Assembly: GCA_031409515.1 (NCBI GenBank)
Contig: JANNXJ010000029.1
Location: 93,669-157,668, forward strand
Origin: SHZI01 sp031409515
GTDB lineage: Bacteria; Pseudomonadota; Gammaproteobacteria; Steroidobacterales; GCA-2729495
Direction: 5' to 3'
Length of the DNA stretch: 64,000 nt
The position numbers and the translations under genes were made by a program. The notes beneath the pieces are model-generated. The model was not told the DNA's origin. It saw only the letters and a list, made by a program, of their open reading frames with translations, and did no database searches. This document shows positions 19,107 through 27,263 of the stretch, piece after piece. Position 1 is the stretch's first letter, and each line of letters opens with the position of its first letter.

Positions 19107-19616
19107 ATGTCCAACCCCCGCCCGCGGCCGGCCCCCTGGTCCCTGCGCTCCGGTCTGGCTGGCTTCGTCGCCGGCGCGTTGCTCATCCCCGCCCTGACGA
19201 GCGTTGCCGAGCAAACCTACACCTGGGGCGAGCAGTACCGGACCATTCCCGCCCGGTACCAGAAGATGATCGACGACTCGGAGCTCGCCTTCACAAAGCG
19301 CGATGTCGCCGCGTCCGGGGCCGCGATGACCGAGGACTTCAGCTGGTACACGGTGAAGGAGGACGGGCCGAAGGAGATGGTCCGGGGCCGGGAAGCCACC
19401 ATGGCCCGCCTCAGGATATTCTTCGAGTCGCCCATGTGGACCACGAACGACTCGGAGGTGCACCGCCTCGGGATGGTGGGCAACACGCTGGTGCAGGTGG
19501 AGATCGACACCCTGCAGATGAACGGCAAGCCCGTGCGCCAGACCTCGCTGCACGTCTACGAGTTCAGGGACGGCAAGCGCTGGCGGGAGTTCGCCTTCTA
19601 CCCGACCGACCTGTAG
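19107..19616 (+). CDS. SnoaL-like/DUF4440-type protein with N-terminal membrane segment
   Basis: A 169-residue protein. A hydrophobic segment at about residues 15-35 (GLAGFVAGALLIPALTSV) is a signal peptide or anchor. The rest has the alpha+beta NTF2-like pattern (MTEDFSWYTV, HRLGMVGNTLVQVEID, YEFRDGKRWREFAFY). Such folds include small isomerases and binding proteins, and no catalytic set is certain here. AAGGAG lies 10 bases upstream of the ATG. The TAG stop is the GTAG head of a REP. Confidence 0.65.
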   Translation: MSNPRPRPAPWSLRSGLAGFVAGALLIPALTSVAEQTYTWGEQYRTIPARYQKMIDDSELAFTKRDVAASGAAMTEDFSWYTVKEDGPKEMVRGREATMARLRIFFESPMWTTNDSEVHRLGMVGNTLVQVEIDTLQMNGKPVRQTSLHVYEFRDGKRWREFAFYPTDL

Positions 19617-19634
19617 GAGCGCCGACCGGCGCGA
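19613..19634 (+). repeat. REP element supplying a stop codon
   Basis: The same 22-base sequence as at 9753 (GTAGGAGCGCC..GA..CCGGCGCGA). Its TAG at 19614-19616 terminates the SnoaL-like gene. Confidence 0.85.
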
Positions 19635-19669
19635 TCCCGCCTGGTTCAGGCTTGCTCTCAATTTCATAT

Positions 19670-19685
19670 TTCCATTATCATGGAA
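19670..19685 (+). promoter_or_regulatory. candidate ArsR operator overlapping the arsR translation start
   Basis: TTCCATTATCATGGAA is a 6-bp perfect dyad with a 4-base spacer in a locally AT-rich stretch, ending two bases before the arsR ATG. The position suits autorepression by ArsR. Binding is inferred, not shown. Confidence 0.5.
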
Positions 19686-19687
19686 TT

Positions 19688-20035
19688 ATGAAAACTTCAG
19701 AAGTGAGCAGTGCCTTGTCTGCGCTGGCTCACGAAAAGCGTCTCGAAATCTTCCGTCTGCTCGTCAAGCGCGGGCCGGACGGCTTCGCTGCCGGTGTGAT
19801 CGCTGAAAAGCTTGGCCTGCCTGCAGCGACGCTGTCCTTTCATATCAAGGAGCTGGATCGGGCCGGACTGGTAGCAGCCCGTCAGGACGGCCGCTTCATT
19901 CACTACTCCGCCAACTTCGCTGTGATGCGTGCCCTCATCGGCTTTCTCACGGATAACTGTTGCAGCCTTGCCGAGTCTGCGCGCGCGACGAACTGTTCTC
20001 CCCTTACGCAGCCGGTCCGCCGGAAGAGGGCCTGA
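19688..20035 (+). CDS. arsR: ArsR-family transcriptional repressor
   Basis: A 115-residue winged-helix regulator (LAHEKRLEIFRLLVKRG, then the recognition helix AATLSFHIKELDRAGLV). It lacks the classical CVC motif in the DNA-binding helix. Instead it has a vicinal pair C91-C92 and C103 near the C-terminus, like the C-terminal As(III) site of Acidithiobacillus ferrooxidans ArsR. It should release DNA on binding arsenite. It is followed after 3 bases by an arsenate reductase gene, supporting the arsenic role. The start at 19688 abuts a dyad operator candidate. Confidence 0.88.
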   Translation: MKTSEVSSALSALAHEKRLEIFRLLVKRGPDGFAAGVIAEKLGLPAATLSFHIKELDRAGLVAARQDGRFIHYSANFAVMRALIGFLTDNCCSLAESARATNCSPLTQPVRRKRA

Positions 20036-20038
20036 CCA

Positions 20039-20548
20039 ATGACCGACCGTCCGTACCACGTTCTCTTTCTCTGCACCGGCAACTCGGCCCGCAGCATCCT
20101 GGCCGAGGCCCTGATCAATCACTGGGGCAAGGGCCGCTTTGTGGGCTACAGCGCCGGCAGCCGGCCGTCGGGGCGCGTCAATCCCATCTCCCTGGAGTTG
20201 CTGCAGCATATGCAGTTGCCGACCGAGGGCCTGCGCAGCAAGAGCTGGGACGAGTTCGCCGCCGCAGGCGCTCCGGAGCTGGATTTCGTCTTCACCGTCT
20301 GTGACAACGCTGCGGGCGAGCAGTGCCCCTTCTGGCCCGGGCAGCCGATGACGGCCCATTGGGGCGTCGAGGATCCGGCGGCCGTGGAGGGGACCGATAC
20401 CGAGAAGTGGCTGGCCTTTCGCCAGGCGTTCCGCGAACTGGAGAACCGGATCAAAATCTTCGTGAGCCTGAAGTTCAATTCCCTCGACCGGCTGTCGCTA
20501 CAAAACCGGCTGCAGGAGATTGGCAAGACGCGGGTTGATGAAGCCTGA
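20039..20548 (+). CDS. arsC: arsenate reductase, LMW-phosphatase/thioredoxin-type
   Basis: A 169-residue protein of the low-molecular-weight tyrosine phosphatase fold. The P-loop is CTGNSARS with nucleophile Cys12. Further cysteines occur in FTVCDNAAGEQCPFWPG near residues 85-101, the redox relay of thioredoxin-coupled ArsC, plus AHWGVEDP, which is typical of the family. It reduces arsenate to arsenite in the cytoplasm. The C-terminus is about 25 residues longer than the shortest members. The downstream aquaporin gene starts 11 bases before its stop, so the genes are translationally coupled. Confidence 0.92.
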   Translation: MTDRPYHVLFLCTGNSARSILAEALINHWGKGRFVGYSAGSRPSGRVNPISLELLQHMQLPTEGLRSKSWDEFAAAGAPELDFVFTVCDNAAGEQCPFWPGQPMTAHWGVEDPAAVEGTDTEKWLAFRQAFRELENRIKIFVSLKFNSLDRLSLQNRLQEIGKTRVDEA

Positions 20549-21203
20549 GTACATTGCCGAGTTCATTGCCGAGTTCTGCGGCACCGCGCTGCTGCTGGCC
20601 CTGGTGGTCGGCTCCGGGATCATGGGCGACCGGCTCGCGGTTGGGAACGACGCGCTGGCCCTTCTGGCCAACAGTCTGGCCACGGGCGCCGGGCTCTATG
20701 TGCTTATCCTGACGCTGGGGCCGGTTTCCGGCGCCCAGTTCAATCCTGCGGTGAGTGTGCTGTTGGCCTGGCGCGGGGCACAGACCTGGAGCATTGCTGG
20801 CGGGTATGTCGTCGCCCAGTTCAGCGGGGCTGTGTTGGGCGTGCTGCTGGCGCATGCCATGTTCGGGGAGGAACTCCTGCAGGTGTCGACCCACGTTCGC
20901 GCGGGTCCCGCCCAGTGGCTGAGCGAGGTCGTGGCGACAGGGGGGCTGCTCGGGGTGATCCTGCTCTGTCTGCGGCACCAGCCAGCCGCGCTGCCCCAGG
21001 CAGTAGGGCTGTACATCATGGCGGCCTACTGGTTCACGGCGTCCACCTCTTTCGCCAACCCGGCGGTCACGGTGGCCCGCGCGCTGACGGACACATTTGC
21101 GGGGATTGCGCCGGCGAGTGTGCCGGGGTTTATCGGCGCTCAGATGGTGGCGGTTGGAGTGGTGGCGTTGTTTGCCAGGGGTCGCGGCCCGGATCGCGGC
21201 TGA
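20538..21203 (+). CDS. aquaporin-family channel of the ars operon (AqpS-like)
   Basis: A 221-residue MIP-family channel with six membrane segments and both half-helix signatures: FNPAVSVLL near residue 70 and FANPAVTVAR near residue 175. In ars operons such as that of Sinorhizobium, AqpS lets arsenite leave down its gradient after ArsC has reduced arsenate. No arsB or acr3 pump is present here, which supports this role. The start at 20538 overlaps arsC by 11 bases. The last residues and the TGA lie in an inverted REP, so the native C-terminus may have been replaced. Confidence 0.87.
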   Translation: MKPEYIAEFIAEFCGTALLLALVVGSGIMGDRLAVGNDALALLANSLATGAGLYVLILTLGPVSGAQFNPAVSVLLAWRGAQTWSIAGGYVVAQFSGAVLGVLLAHAMFGEELLQVSTHVRAGPAQWLSEVVATGGLLGVILLCLRHQPAALPQAVGLYIMAAYWFTASTSFANPAVTVARALTDTFAGIAPASVPGFIGAQMVAVGVVALFARGRGPDRG

Positions 21204-21215
21204 AGCCGCTCCTAC
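21194..21215 (-). repeat. inverted REP carrying the stops of two convergent genes
   Basis: The unit, read on the minus strand, begins GTAGGAGCGGC and ends GCCGCGA. Its TAG (21214-21212) is the stop of the aldehyde dehydrogenase gene. Its internal TGA on the plus strand (21201-21203) is the stop of the aquaporin gene. Confidence 0.9.
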
Positions 21216-22744
21216 GGGGGCTTCTTGCCCACCGAGAAGTCGATGCCCTGGGCTAGAGGCAGCGTTGAACCATAGTTGATCGTGACCGTCTGCCGGCGCA
21301 TGTAGGCCTTCCAGGCATCAGAGCCGGCCTCCCGGCCACCGCCGGTTTCTTTCTCGCCGCCAAAGGCGCCGCCGATCTCGGCGCCGGAGGTCCCGATGTT
21401 CACGTTGGCGATGCCGCAGTCACTGCCGGTGTGGCTGAGAAACCGTTCCGCGTTCTGCAGGCGGTCGGTGAAGATGGCTGACGACAGGCCCTGGGGCACG
21501 CCGTTCTGCTTGGCGATAGCGTCGTCAAGATCCGCGCAGGGAATCACATAGAGAATCGGCGCAAAGGTCTCGTGCTGGACCACGGGCCACTCGTTCTCGG
21601 CGAGCACGATGGTGGGCTCCACGAAGTTGCCGGGGCCCTGGCGCACTTTTCCCCCGCAGAGCACCCGGGCCCCCTGGGTTTCCAGTTCCTTCAGCACCTG
21701 TTGATAGCGCTCCACCGCCACCGGGTCGATCAGCGGGCCCATCAGGGTTCCCGGTTTCAGGGGGTCGCCGATGGGCACCTGCTGGTAGGCCGCGACGAGC
21801 CGGGCGGTGAGTTCAGCCAGCCGGCTCTGGTGCACCAGCAGCCGGCGCGTGGACGTGCAGCGCTGGCCGGCCGTGCCGACGGCGCCGAAGAGAATGGCGG
21901 GTATCGCCAGGTCGAGGTTGGCATGCTCGTCGACGATGATCGCGTTGTTGCCGCCGAGTTCCAGCAGGCAGCGGCCGAAGCGCCGGGCCACCCGGCTGGC
22001 CACGCCGCCACCCACGGCGGAGGAGCCTGTGAAGGACACGAGGTCCACCCGGGGGTCATCCACAAAGCGGGTGGCGAGGGCGACATCGGCCGTGTTGAAA
22101 AGGAAGAACGCCGGCGGAAAGTTGTGAGCTTCCAGGGCTGCATTGCACAGGCGCTGCACCGCCACGCTGGTCAGCGGTGCTTTCGGCGACGGTTTCCACA
22201 CGGACACGTTGCCGCACACGGCGGCGATGAACGCATTCCAGGACCAGACCGCCACCGGGAAATTGAAGGCGCTGATGATTCCCACCACGCCCACCGGGTG
22301 CCACTGTTCATAAAGCCTGTGTTGGGGCCGCTCGGAGGGCAGGGTGCTGCCGCCGAGCATGCGGGACAGGCCAACCGCGTAGTCGGCGATGTCGATCATC
22401 TCCTGGACTTCGCCGTCGCCCTCAGCCTTGATCTTGCCGACCTCGAGCGTGACCAGGCTGCCGAGCGCGTGCTTGTGCTGGCGCAGGGCCTCGGCGATCA
22501 GGCGCACCGCTTCGCCCCGGCGCGGGGCGGGCAGGGCGCGCCAGGCCGCCCCGGCAATCCGGGCGCTGCTGATGACCTGCTCGTAGTCCTGCTCATTGGC
22601 AGTAGCCACGCTGGCAACTTCACCGCCGGTGGCCGGGTTCAGTGAGGCAAGCCGCTCCCGCCCCTTGGTCGGGTGCCAGCCCGAAGCCGACCAGACGCCG
22701 GGATTCAGTTCCGCGAGGCCCAGAGCGTCGAGGATCTCACGCAC
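21212..22744 (-). CDS. L-aminoadipate-semialdehyde dehydrogenase (ALDH7 family)
   Basis: A 510-residue aldehyde dehydrogenase oxidising 2-aminoadipate-6-semialdehyde to 2-aminoadipate with NAD+. The Glu motif LLELGGNNA and the catalytic Cys segment GTAGQRCTSTRR (about residue 300) are present. The C-terminal GSDAWKAYMRRQTVTINYG and LAQGIDF match the ALDH7A1/AmaB subfamily. The start is a GTG at 22744 overlapping the saccharopine dehydrogenase stop by 8 bases. The pair forms the end of saccharopine-pathway lysine degradation. The TAG stop is inside a REP. Confidence 0.9.
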   Translation of the reverse strand: MREILDALGLAELNPGVWSASGWHPTKGRERLASLNPATGGEVASVATANEQDYEQVISSARIAGAAWRALPAPRRGEAVRLIAEALRQHKHALGSLVTLEVGKIKAEGDGEVQEMIDIADYAVGLSRMLGGSTLPSERPQHRLYEQWHPVGVVGIISAFNFPVAVWSWNAFIAAVCGNVSVWKPSPKAPLTSVAVQRLCNAALEAHNFPPAFFLFNTADVALATRFVDDPRVDLVSFTGSSAVGGGVASRVARRFGRCLLELGGNNAIIVDEHANLDLAIPAILFGAVGTAGQRCTSTRRLLVHQSRLAELTARLVAAYQQVPIGDPLKPGTLMGPLIDPVAVERYQQVLKELETQGARVLCGGKVRQGPGNFVEPTIVLAENEWPVVQHETFAPILYVIPCADLDDAIAKQNGVPQGLSSAIFTDRLQNAERFLSHTGSDCGIANVNIGTSGAEIGGAFGGEKETGGGREAGSDAWKAYMRRQTVTINYGSTLPLAQGIDFSVGKKPP

Positions 22745-23924
22745 GGCCGTGCCCCTTTACCCGCTGCTGCCCGCGACTCCCGGCCGCGATCACCCGGGCC
22801 GACACGTCCTTGCCGGCCCCGTCGCTGTAGAAGCGCCCGAAGCGGTTGGCCAGCACGTCGTTCAGCGGGAACTGCTCCTGCCGGACGAAGCCCCGGTACT
22901 GTTCCGGGTGGCGCAGCACCAGATCGAGCACCGCGCAGATGCCGCCGGCCGTCGTGATCTGGATGGCGGACCACAGGCGGCCGCCGATAACCTGGGGGTA
23001 GATCTTGTTCACGTAGTTTTCTTCCCGCAGCTCGCCTTCCTGGAGGCCGGTAACCGCGGCATAGACGATCACCACATCCTGCAGGGTCTGGGGCACCGAA
23101 TTCTCGAGAATACGCTTCAGGGTGCCCCGATCCTGATTCAGCTTGAGGCCGTTCATGAGCAGGCGCATCTGCTCGCAGTGACCGGGATAGCGCATGGTCT
23201 TGTAGTCCATGGACTCCACGCCAGAGCCAAAGCTGTCCGCGAGCGAACCCAGACCGCCAGAGGTGTTGAACGCCTCATACAGCGTGCCGTCGATCTCGAT
23301 CTCCTCGAGACCTTCCAGCGGCTGCACATTCTGCGTCTCGCCATTCACGATGCTCCGGCACAGGTTCCCGTACTCGTTGATGAGCCCCTCGGTAGACCAG
23401 GTAAGCGAGTACTTGAGGACATTGTTCGGGTGCTGGGGCAGGGCGCCGACCCGCAGCTTCACGGTGCGGATGCTCTGGAAATGCCGGATCAGTTCGGCGG
23501 CGGCAATGCTGATGAAGCCGGGCGCGAGGCCGCACTGGGGGGCGAAGGCGGTGGGCGCGTCGGCGGCGATGCCCAGGACGGCCGTGGCCGAGCGCACGTC
23601 TTCCGTCAGGTCGAAGTAATGGGTGCCCTTGCTCCGGGCGGCCCGGGCCACGAGTTCATTGCAGTAGTAGGGGAGGCTGGAGACGACGGCGTCGATGCGG
23701 TGGCTGACCAGGGCAGCCTCTATATCGGCCAGCCGGGTGGCATCCAGGTCGAGGGGGTGAATGCCGCCACTGCCGGTGCCTACCTGCTGATGAGCGGCAG
23801 CCACCTCGGCCGCGGCGCCCGGGCGCGAGTCAGCGAGCGTGACCGCGTAGCCGCCGGACTCCTCGAGTAACCCGGCGATCAATGAACCGATCTTGCCGGC
23901 GCCCAGTACCAGTACGCGATGCAT
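22737..23924 (-). CDS. saccharopine dehydrogenase (glutamate-forming) family
   Basis: A 395-residue protein with an N-terminal Rossmann site VLGAGKIGSLIAGLL (residues 4-18) and the LPYYCNE segment near residue 84. A C-terminal domain typical of LYS9/saccharopine dehydrogenases follows (GLAPGFISI, KYSLTWSTEGLINEY, MDYKTMRYPGHCEQM). It should split saccharopine to glutamate and 2-aminoadipate semialdehyde, the substrate of the downstream ALDH7. The start at 23924 gives the standard length; upstream in-frame sequence is not family-like. The enzyme forming saccharopine from lysine is not in the window. Confidence 0.88.
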   Translation of the reverse strand: MHRVLVLGAGKIGSLIAGLLEESGGYAVTLADSRPGAAAEVAAAHQQVGTGSGGIHPLDLDATRLADIEAALVSHRIDAVVSSLPYYCNELVARAARSKGTHYFDLTEDVRSATAVLGIAADAPTAFAPQCGLAPGFISIAAAELIRHFQSIRTVKLRVGALPQHPNNVLKYSLTWSTEGLINEYGNLCRSIVNGETQNVQPLEGLEEIEIDGTLYEAFNTSGGLGSLADSFGSGVESMDYKTMRYPGHCEQMRLLMNGLKLNQDRGTLKRILENSVPQTLQDVVIVYAAVTGLQEGELREENYVNKIYPQVIGGRLWSAIQITTAGGICAVLDLVLRHPEQYRGFVRQEQFPLNDVLANRFGRFYSDGAGKDVSARVIAAGSRGQQRVKGHGRA

Positions 23925-23994
23925 GGCGACTCCTCGTTCCGGATATGGCAGAGTGCCTGAAAAATTGGCCCACCGCCGCAAAAACTGGTGCTTC

Positions 23995-24885
23995 ATGAGC
24001 TCTGTTGGCCCTGTCTCCCGCCGTTCCTTCACCCTGGGTGCCCTGAATATCGGTACCGGGCTCCTGGCGCTGGGAGCGGCTAGTGAGGCGTTACCGGGGG
24101 TGGCGGGCGCGCCGCCGCCCGGCGTGCCGAATCTCGCCCTGCCGGCCAACAACCTGCGGGCGCTGGTCCGGATGACGGCCAGCCTGCAGGAGCGGGATGT
24201 GCCCTGGTGGTACGACGGCACGATCTTTGGCGTCGTGCCCGGCGAGAACCCCCGCCCGCTGTTCAAATTCGAGGGGATGGAGCTGTACTGGATGCAGCAC
24301 CTGCCCGGCGGCGCTTACGAACTGACGGGCAACACGGTCACCTTCTTTCGTGACGTGACTACCGGGGAGATGTTGTCCGAGTTTCGCAATCCCTACACCA
24401 AGGCTGTCAATCCGGTCCCGCCGGCGATCCAGGGCGGCGGACCCGGTCGGGGCTTCAACTACTCCGTCAAGGGCATTCGTTTCACGCGCTTGCTGGATCA
24501 GTTGCCGGAAGACCCGCTCGTGCTGGACTGGACCTTTGCCCGGGACATGGTCTGGCTGCACAACTGGACGCGCTACCCGCCGGGACTGCCGCCACCGCGC
24601 TGGCAGCAGCAGACCATGTTCGCCAGCCAGAAGGATTTTCTCGACGAGAAGCTGGACAGCGTCCCCGTCGTCTTCGGTTCCACCGTGCACATGCCCTGGC
24701 TCAAGTGGCTCGACATGGGCGATCGTCCCGGCCATCTGGTGTGGCACGCCGGGGGGGCCAAGCTGAAGTCCATCGACGAACTGCCGGCCGAGTATCGCCG
24801 GCGGGCCGAGAAGGAGTACCCGGCGCTGCTCTCGGCCGATCCGGCGAAAGCGGCCGACCGGGTGTTGCCGCCCAAGATCGGGTGA
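23995..24885 (+). CDS. DUF1838-like protein, Tat-exported
   Basis: A 296-residue protein with a Tat-type leader (SRRSFTLGALNIGTGLLAL). The body resembles DUF1838 proteins (WYDGTIFGVVPGE, MQHLPGGAYEL, FRNPYT, YPPGLPPPRWQQQTMFAS). The family has no known reaction. Export as a folded protein suggests a cofactor or complex, but none is visible. It is divergent from the saccharopine dehydrogenase gene across 70 bases and 19 bases upstream of the 2Fe-2S protein gene. Confidence 0.75.
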   Translation: MSSVGPVSRRSFTLGALNIGTGLLALGAASEALPGVAGAPPPGVPNLALPANNLRALVRMTASLQERDVPWWYDGTIFGVVPGENPRPLFKFEGMELYWMQHLPGGAYELTGNTVTFFRDVTTGEMLSEFRNPYTKAVNPVPPAIQGGGPGRGFNYSVKGIRFTRLLDQLPEDPLVLDWTFARDMVWLHNWTRYPPGLPPPRWQQQTMFASQKDFLDEKLDSVPVVFGSTVHMPWLKWLDMGDRPGHLVWHAGGAKLKSIDELPAEYRRRAEKEYPALLSADPAKAADRVLPPKIG

Positions 24886-24904
24886 TTGCTTCTACAATAG
24901 CTGC

Positions 24905-25381
24905 ATGCAGAGCTTCATCCTTAATGGTGCAGCCGTCCAGGTCGACGCCCCGGACGACATGCCGCTCCTCTGGGTCCTGCGGGACAAGCTGGGTCTCACC
25001 GGCACCAAGTTCGGCTGTGGCCTGGCCCTGTGCGGGGCCTGCACCGTGCATATCGACGGCCTCGCCACCCGCTGCTGCGTGTTGCCCATCGCCGCCGTGG
25101 CCGGCAAGTCCGTCACCACCATCGAGGGCCTGGGCACCGAGGCCAGCCTGCATGCCGTGCAGCAGGCCTGGATTGACGAGCAGGTCCCCCAGTGCGGCTA
25201 TTGCCAGCCCGGCATGATCATGGCGGTCGCCTCCTTCCTGAAGACCAACCCCGAACCGGACGACAGCGCCATCAATGCCGCCATCACCAACATCTGCCGG
25301 TGCGGCACTTATCCCCGCATCCGCAAGGCGATCCACCGGGCGGCGGCTGCGGTGCGTGCGTCGGGCACGTCGCCAGCGTAG
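24905..25381 (+). CDS. 2Fe-2S subunit of a molybdenum hydroxylase (IorA-like)
   Basis: A 158-residue protein of the xanthine oxidase small-subunit family. The plant-type 2Fe-2S site is C38, C43, C46 and C58. The C-terminal helical 2Fe-2S domain carries C97-x2-C100 and C131-x-C133. It would pass electrons from the molybdenum site of a large subunit to a cytochrome. Oddity: no large subunit follows. A cytochrome c gene comes next instead. The partner must be encoded elsewhere. The length and motifs match isoquinoline 1-oxidoreductase alpha-type subunits. Confidence 0.88.
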   Translation: MQSFILNGAAVQVDAPDDMPLLWVLRDKLGLTGTKFGCGLALCGACTVHIDGLATRCCVLPIAAVAGKSVTTIEGLGTEASLHAVQQAWIDEQVPQCGYCQPGMIMAVASFLKTNPEPDDSAINAAITNICRCGTYPRIRKAIHRAAAAVRASGTSPA

Positions 25382-25415
25382 TTCTTCTCAACCTTTGCCA
25401 ATGCGAGTGATCACC

Positions 25416-25874
25416 ATGCTGAATTCCCTTCGTGTCGCCCTGGCCGTCCTGGGTCTTGGCGTGCTGCTGTCGGCCTGTGCAGACGACGGGGCGCCTGCCG
25501 CCGCGCCATCCACTGCTGTGGTCTCACCGGCTGAATTCCAGGCACTGCTGGCGGCCGCGGATCCCGACAAGGGCCAGGTGCTGTTTCTCCAGTGCCGGGC
25601 TTGCCACAGTCTCGAGGCCGGCGGGGCCAACAAGGTGGGGCCCAATCTCCACGGCATCTTCGGCCGCAAGGCCGGCCTGGCGCCGGGCTATGCCTACTCG
25701 GAGGCCATCCTGCAGTCCAGCATCGTCTGGTCTGCGGCAACCCTCGATGAATGGCTCGCCCGCCCCAGTGATTTCCTCCCCGGCAACCGAATGGTGTTTG
25801 TCGGCATCCGCTCACCGGGCGACCGGGCCAACCTCATCGCCTATCTGCAGCGCGAAACCGGGGCCAAGCCGTAG
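25416..25874 (+). CDS. class I cytochrome c, lipoprotein-like
   Basis: A 152-residue protein with a signal peptide and lipobox (LLSAC, Cys21). The haem motif C60-RA-C63-H64 is followed by GPNLHGIFGRKAG, typical of mitochondrial-like cytochrome c. The sixth-ligand Met lies in NRMVFVGI, 13 residues or so after ARPSDFLPG. It is likely a periplasmic electron acceptor for the adjacent molybdenum hydroxylase subunit. An ATG at 25401 would add five residues; I prefer 25416 because GAGTGA precedes it. Confidence 0.88.
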   Translation: MLNSLRVALAVLGLGVLLSACADDGAPAAAPSTAVVSPAEFQALLAAADPDKGQVLFLQCRACHSLEAGGANKVGPNLHGIFGRKAGLAPGYAYSEAILQSSIVWSAATLDEWLARPSDFLPGNRMVFVGIRSPGDRANLIAYLQRETGAKP

Positions 25875-25927
25875 CGCACCGGTCCTGTTGAGGTGCTAGG
25901 ATCGGCCCCAAGAAAAGTCCAGAGTGA

Positions 25928-26143
25928 ATGGACTGGATGAGGAGACGCGACCTGGACGATCGAGTGCAGGATCAGGCGACATTGCAGGCCCAGCGGCTGG
26001 TGAGCCTGGCGGAACATCCGCGCTTGACGACGACCGACCACCGGCTCCTCAAGCAGCTCGCCAGCCAGGCCTCGGAGGAGGCCCGGCGAAAATACTGGCC
26101 ACAGATCTGGGGCAACTTCGCGGAGTTGTTTGATCCTCGCTGA
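25928..26143 (+). CDS. small hypothetical protein
   Basis: A 71-residue frame, strongly charged and predicted helical (ASEEARRKYWPQIWGNF near the C-terminus). I recognise no family. It fills the gap between the cytochrome c and glycosyltransferase genes and ends before the latter's convergent stop. The start ATG has only a weak AGAG ahead of it. It may be real or a chance frame. Confidence 0.4.
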   Translation: MDWMRRRDLDDRVQDQATLQAQRLVSLAEHPRLTTTDHRLLKQLASQASEEARRKYWPQIWGNFAELFDPR

Positions 26144-26165
26144 CCGGGACCCTTGCCGGTGAGGG

Positions 26166-27197
26166 TCAGGCGCGACCCCACATCCTCCCGCTAAGCGCAG
26201 AGATCGACTCTTCCGCGCCGGCATCCAGCCACCGGACGATCCCTGTAGTCGCGTCGGAGTAGCGCTGCGCCAGCGGTGGCGGCTGGTCCAGCCACGTCGC
26301 CACGTCGTTGCGGGACAGTCTCCTGGTCACTCTGCCGATCCCGAGTTGCTCCAGAGCCAGGGCGTTGGATTCCTGTTCCACGTGACCAGCGATGGGCTGC
26401 ACCAGAATGCTGATCCCCAGATGCAGGCATTCGCTCGCCAGCGTAAAGCCGGCGTTGGCGATCACTCCGGCGCACTGGTCCAGTCCGGCGACGAAATGGC
26501 CGCGGGAGACTGGTCTGACCGTGACGTTCTGCTCTTTACGCTCTTCGTTCACCTGCGCGTAGACGTGGAAGCGCTGGCGGGGAAACTGCTTCAGCAGCGG
26601 CACCAGCCGGCCCAGGGGCTCGAAGCCCAGGTACACGAGGATCAGGTCCGGCTCCAGGGAGCTGCGGGTGAGTGCGCGGATCTCCGGAGCAACGGGTGGC
26701 GGCAGAACGGGGGCGCCAAAGGTATCCCAGTGGAAGCCCGCCGGGATGGACGCGGGTGCGAACCAGTCCAGCACGGCGCGAGTGATCACGTTGCCCCGTG
26801 CCCGCGGGACCTGGGGCCAGGCGAACGCATACTGGTGGCCGATGCCGACGCTGCGCAGACCGCGACGGCGCGCCATCCACGCTGTGATGGGCTCGAAGTC
26901 AGTGACGATCAGGTCAGGCTCGGGTGCAGCAGTGCGCAAGACGTCCCGGAGGAAGCGCAGAGGGCGAGCCTGCAGCCCGCTGCGGAGGTAACGAATCCGC
27001 CCGCCGTCGGCAACAAAGCCAAGTCCTGGTCTGGTAGTGAGTGGGGCACCGATGGGCGCGAGCCAGGACGCGGCCGGAGGCGGGCCGCTGAGCAGCACGT
27101 CGACCTGGTGACCCAGTTCCCGCAGCTGAAGGATGATGGGGGTCGAGCGGACCAGATGGCCGTGACCCGTGGTCTGGACCCCATAGAGAATGCGCAT
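26166..27197 (-). CDS. glycosyltransferase, MJ1255/VC2487-like GT-B family
   Basis: A 343-residue protein with a MurG-like GT-B plan. The N-terminus ILYGVQTTGHGHLVRS contains the GxGHxxR-like loop. A C-terminal nucleotide-sugar region (GVIANAGFTLASECLHLG, then QPIAGHVEQESNALALE) matches the family signature. Acceptor and donor are unknown. It precedes the phoB-like gene, both on the minus strand, separated by a REPIN. It may not be transcribed with it. Confidence 0.78.
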   Translation of the reverse strand: MRILYGVQTTGHGHLVRSTPIILQLRELGHQVDVLLSGPPPAASWLAPIGAPLTTRPGLGFVADGGRIRYLRSGLQARPLRFLRDVLRTAAPEPDLIVTDFEPITAWMARRRGLRSVGIGHQYAFAWPQVPRARGNVITRAVLDWFAPASIPAGFHWDTFGAPVLPPPVAPEIRALTRSSLEPDLILVYLGFEPLGRLVPLLKQFPRQRFHVYAQVNEERKEQNVTVRPVSRGHFVAGLDQCAGVIANAGFTLASECLHLGISILVQPIAGHVEQESNALALEQLGIGRVTRRLSRNDVATWLDQPPPLAQRYSDATTGIVRWLDAGAEESISALSGRMWGRA

Positions 27198-27209
27198 GGG
27201 GTGGCGCCC

Positions 27210-27263
27210 GTAGGAGCGCCTTCAGACGCGATCCGTTTCGCTCGCGCCGGTCGGCGCTCCTAC
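27210..27263. repeat. REPIN overlapping the 3' end of the regulator gene
   Basis: The forward REP (27210-27231) and inverted REP (27242-27263, reverse of the 9753 type) are separated by 10 bases. The regulator gene reads into both: it ends with a REP-encoded tail and a TGA at 27222-27224. A weaker third unit follows near 27264-27286. Confidence 0.85.
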
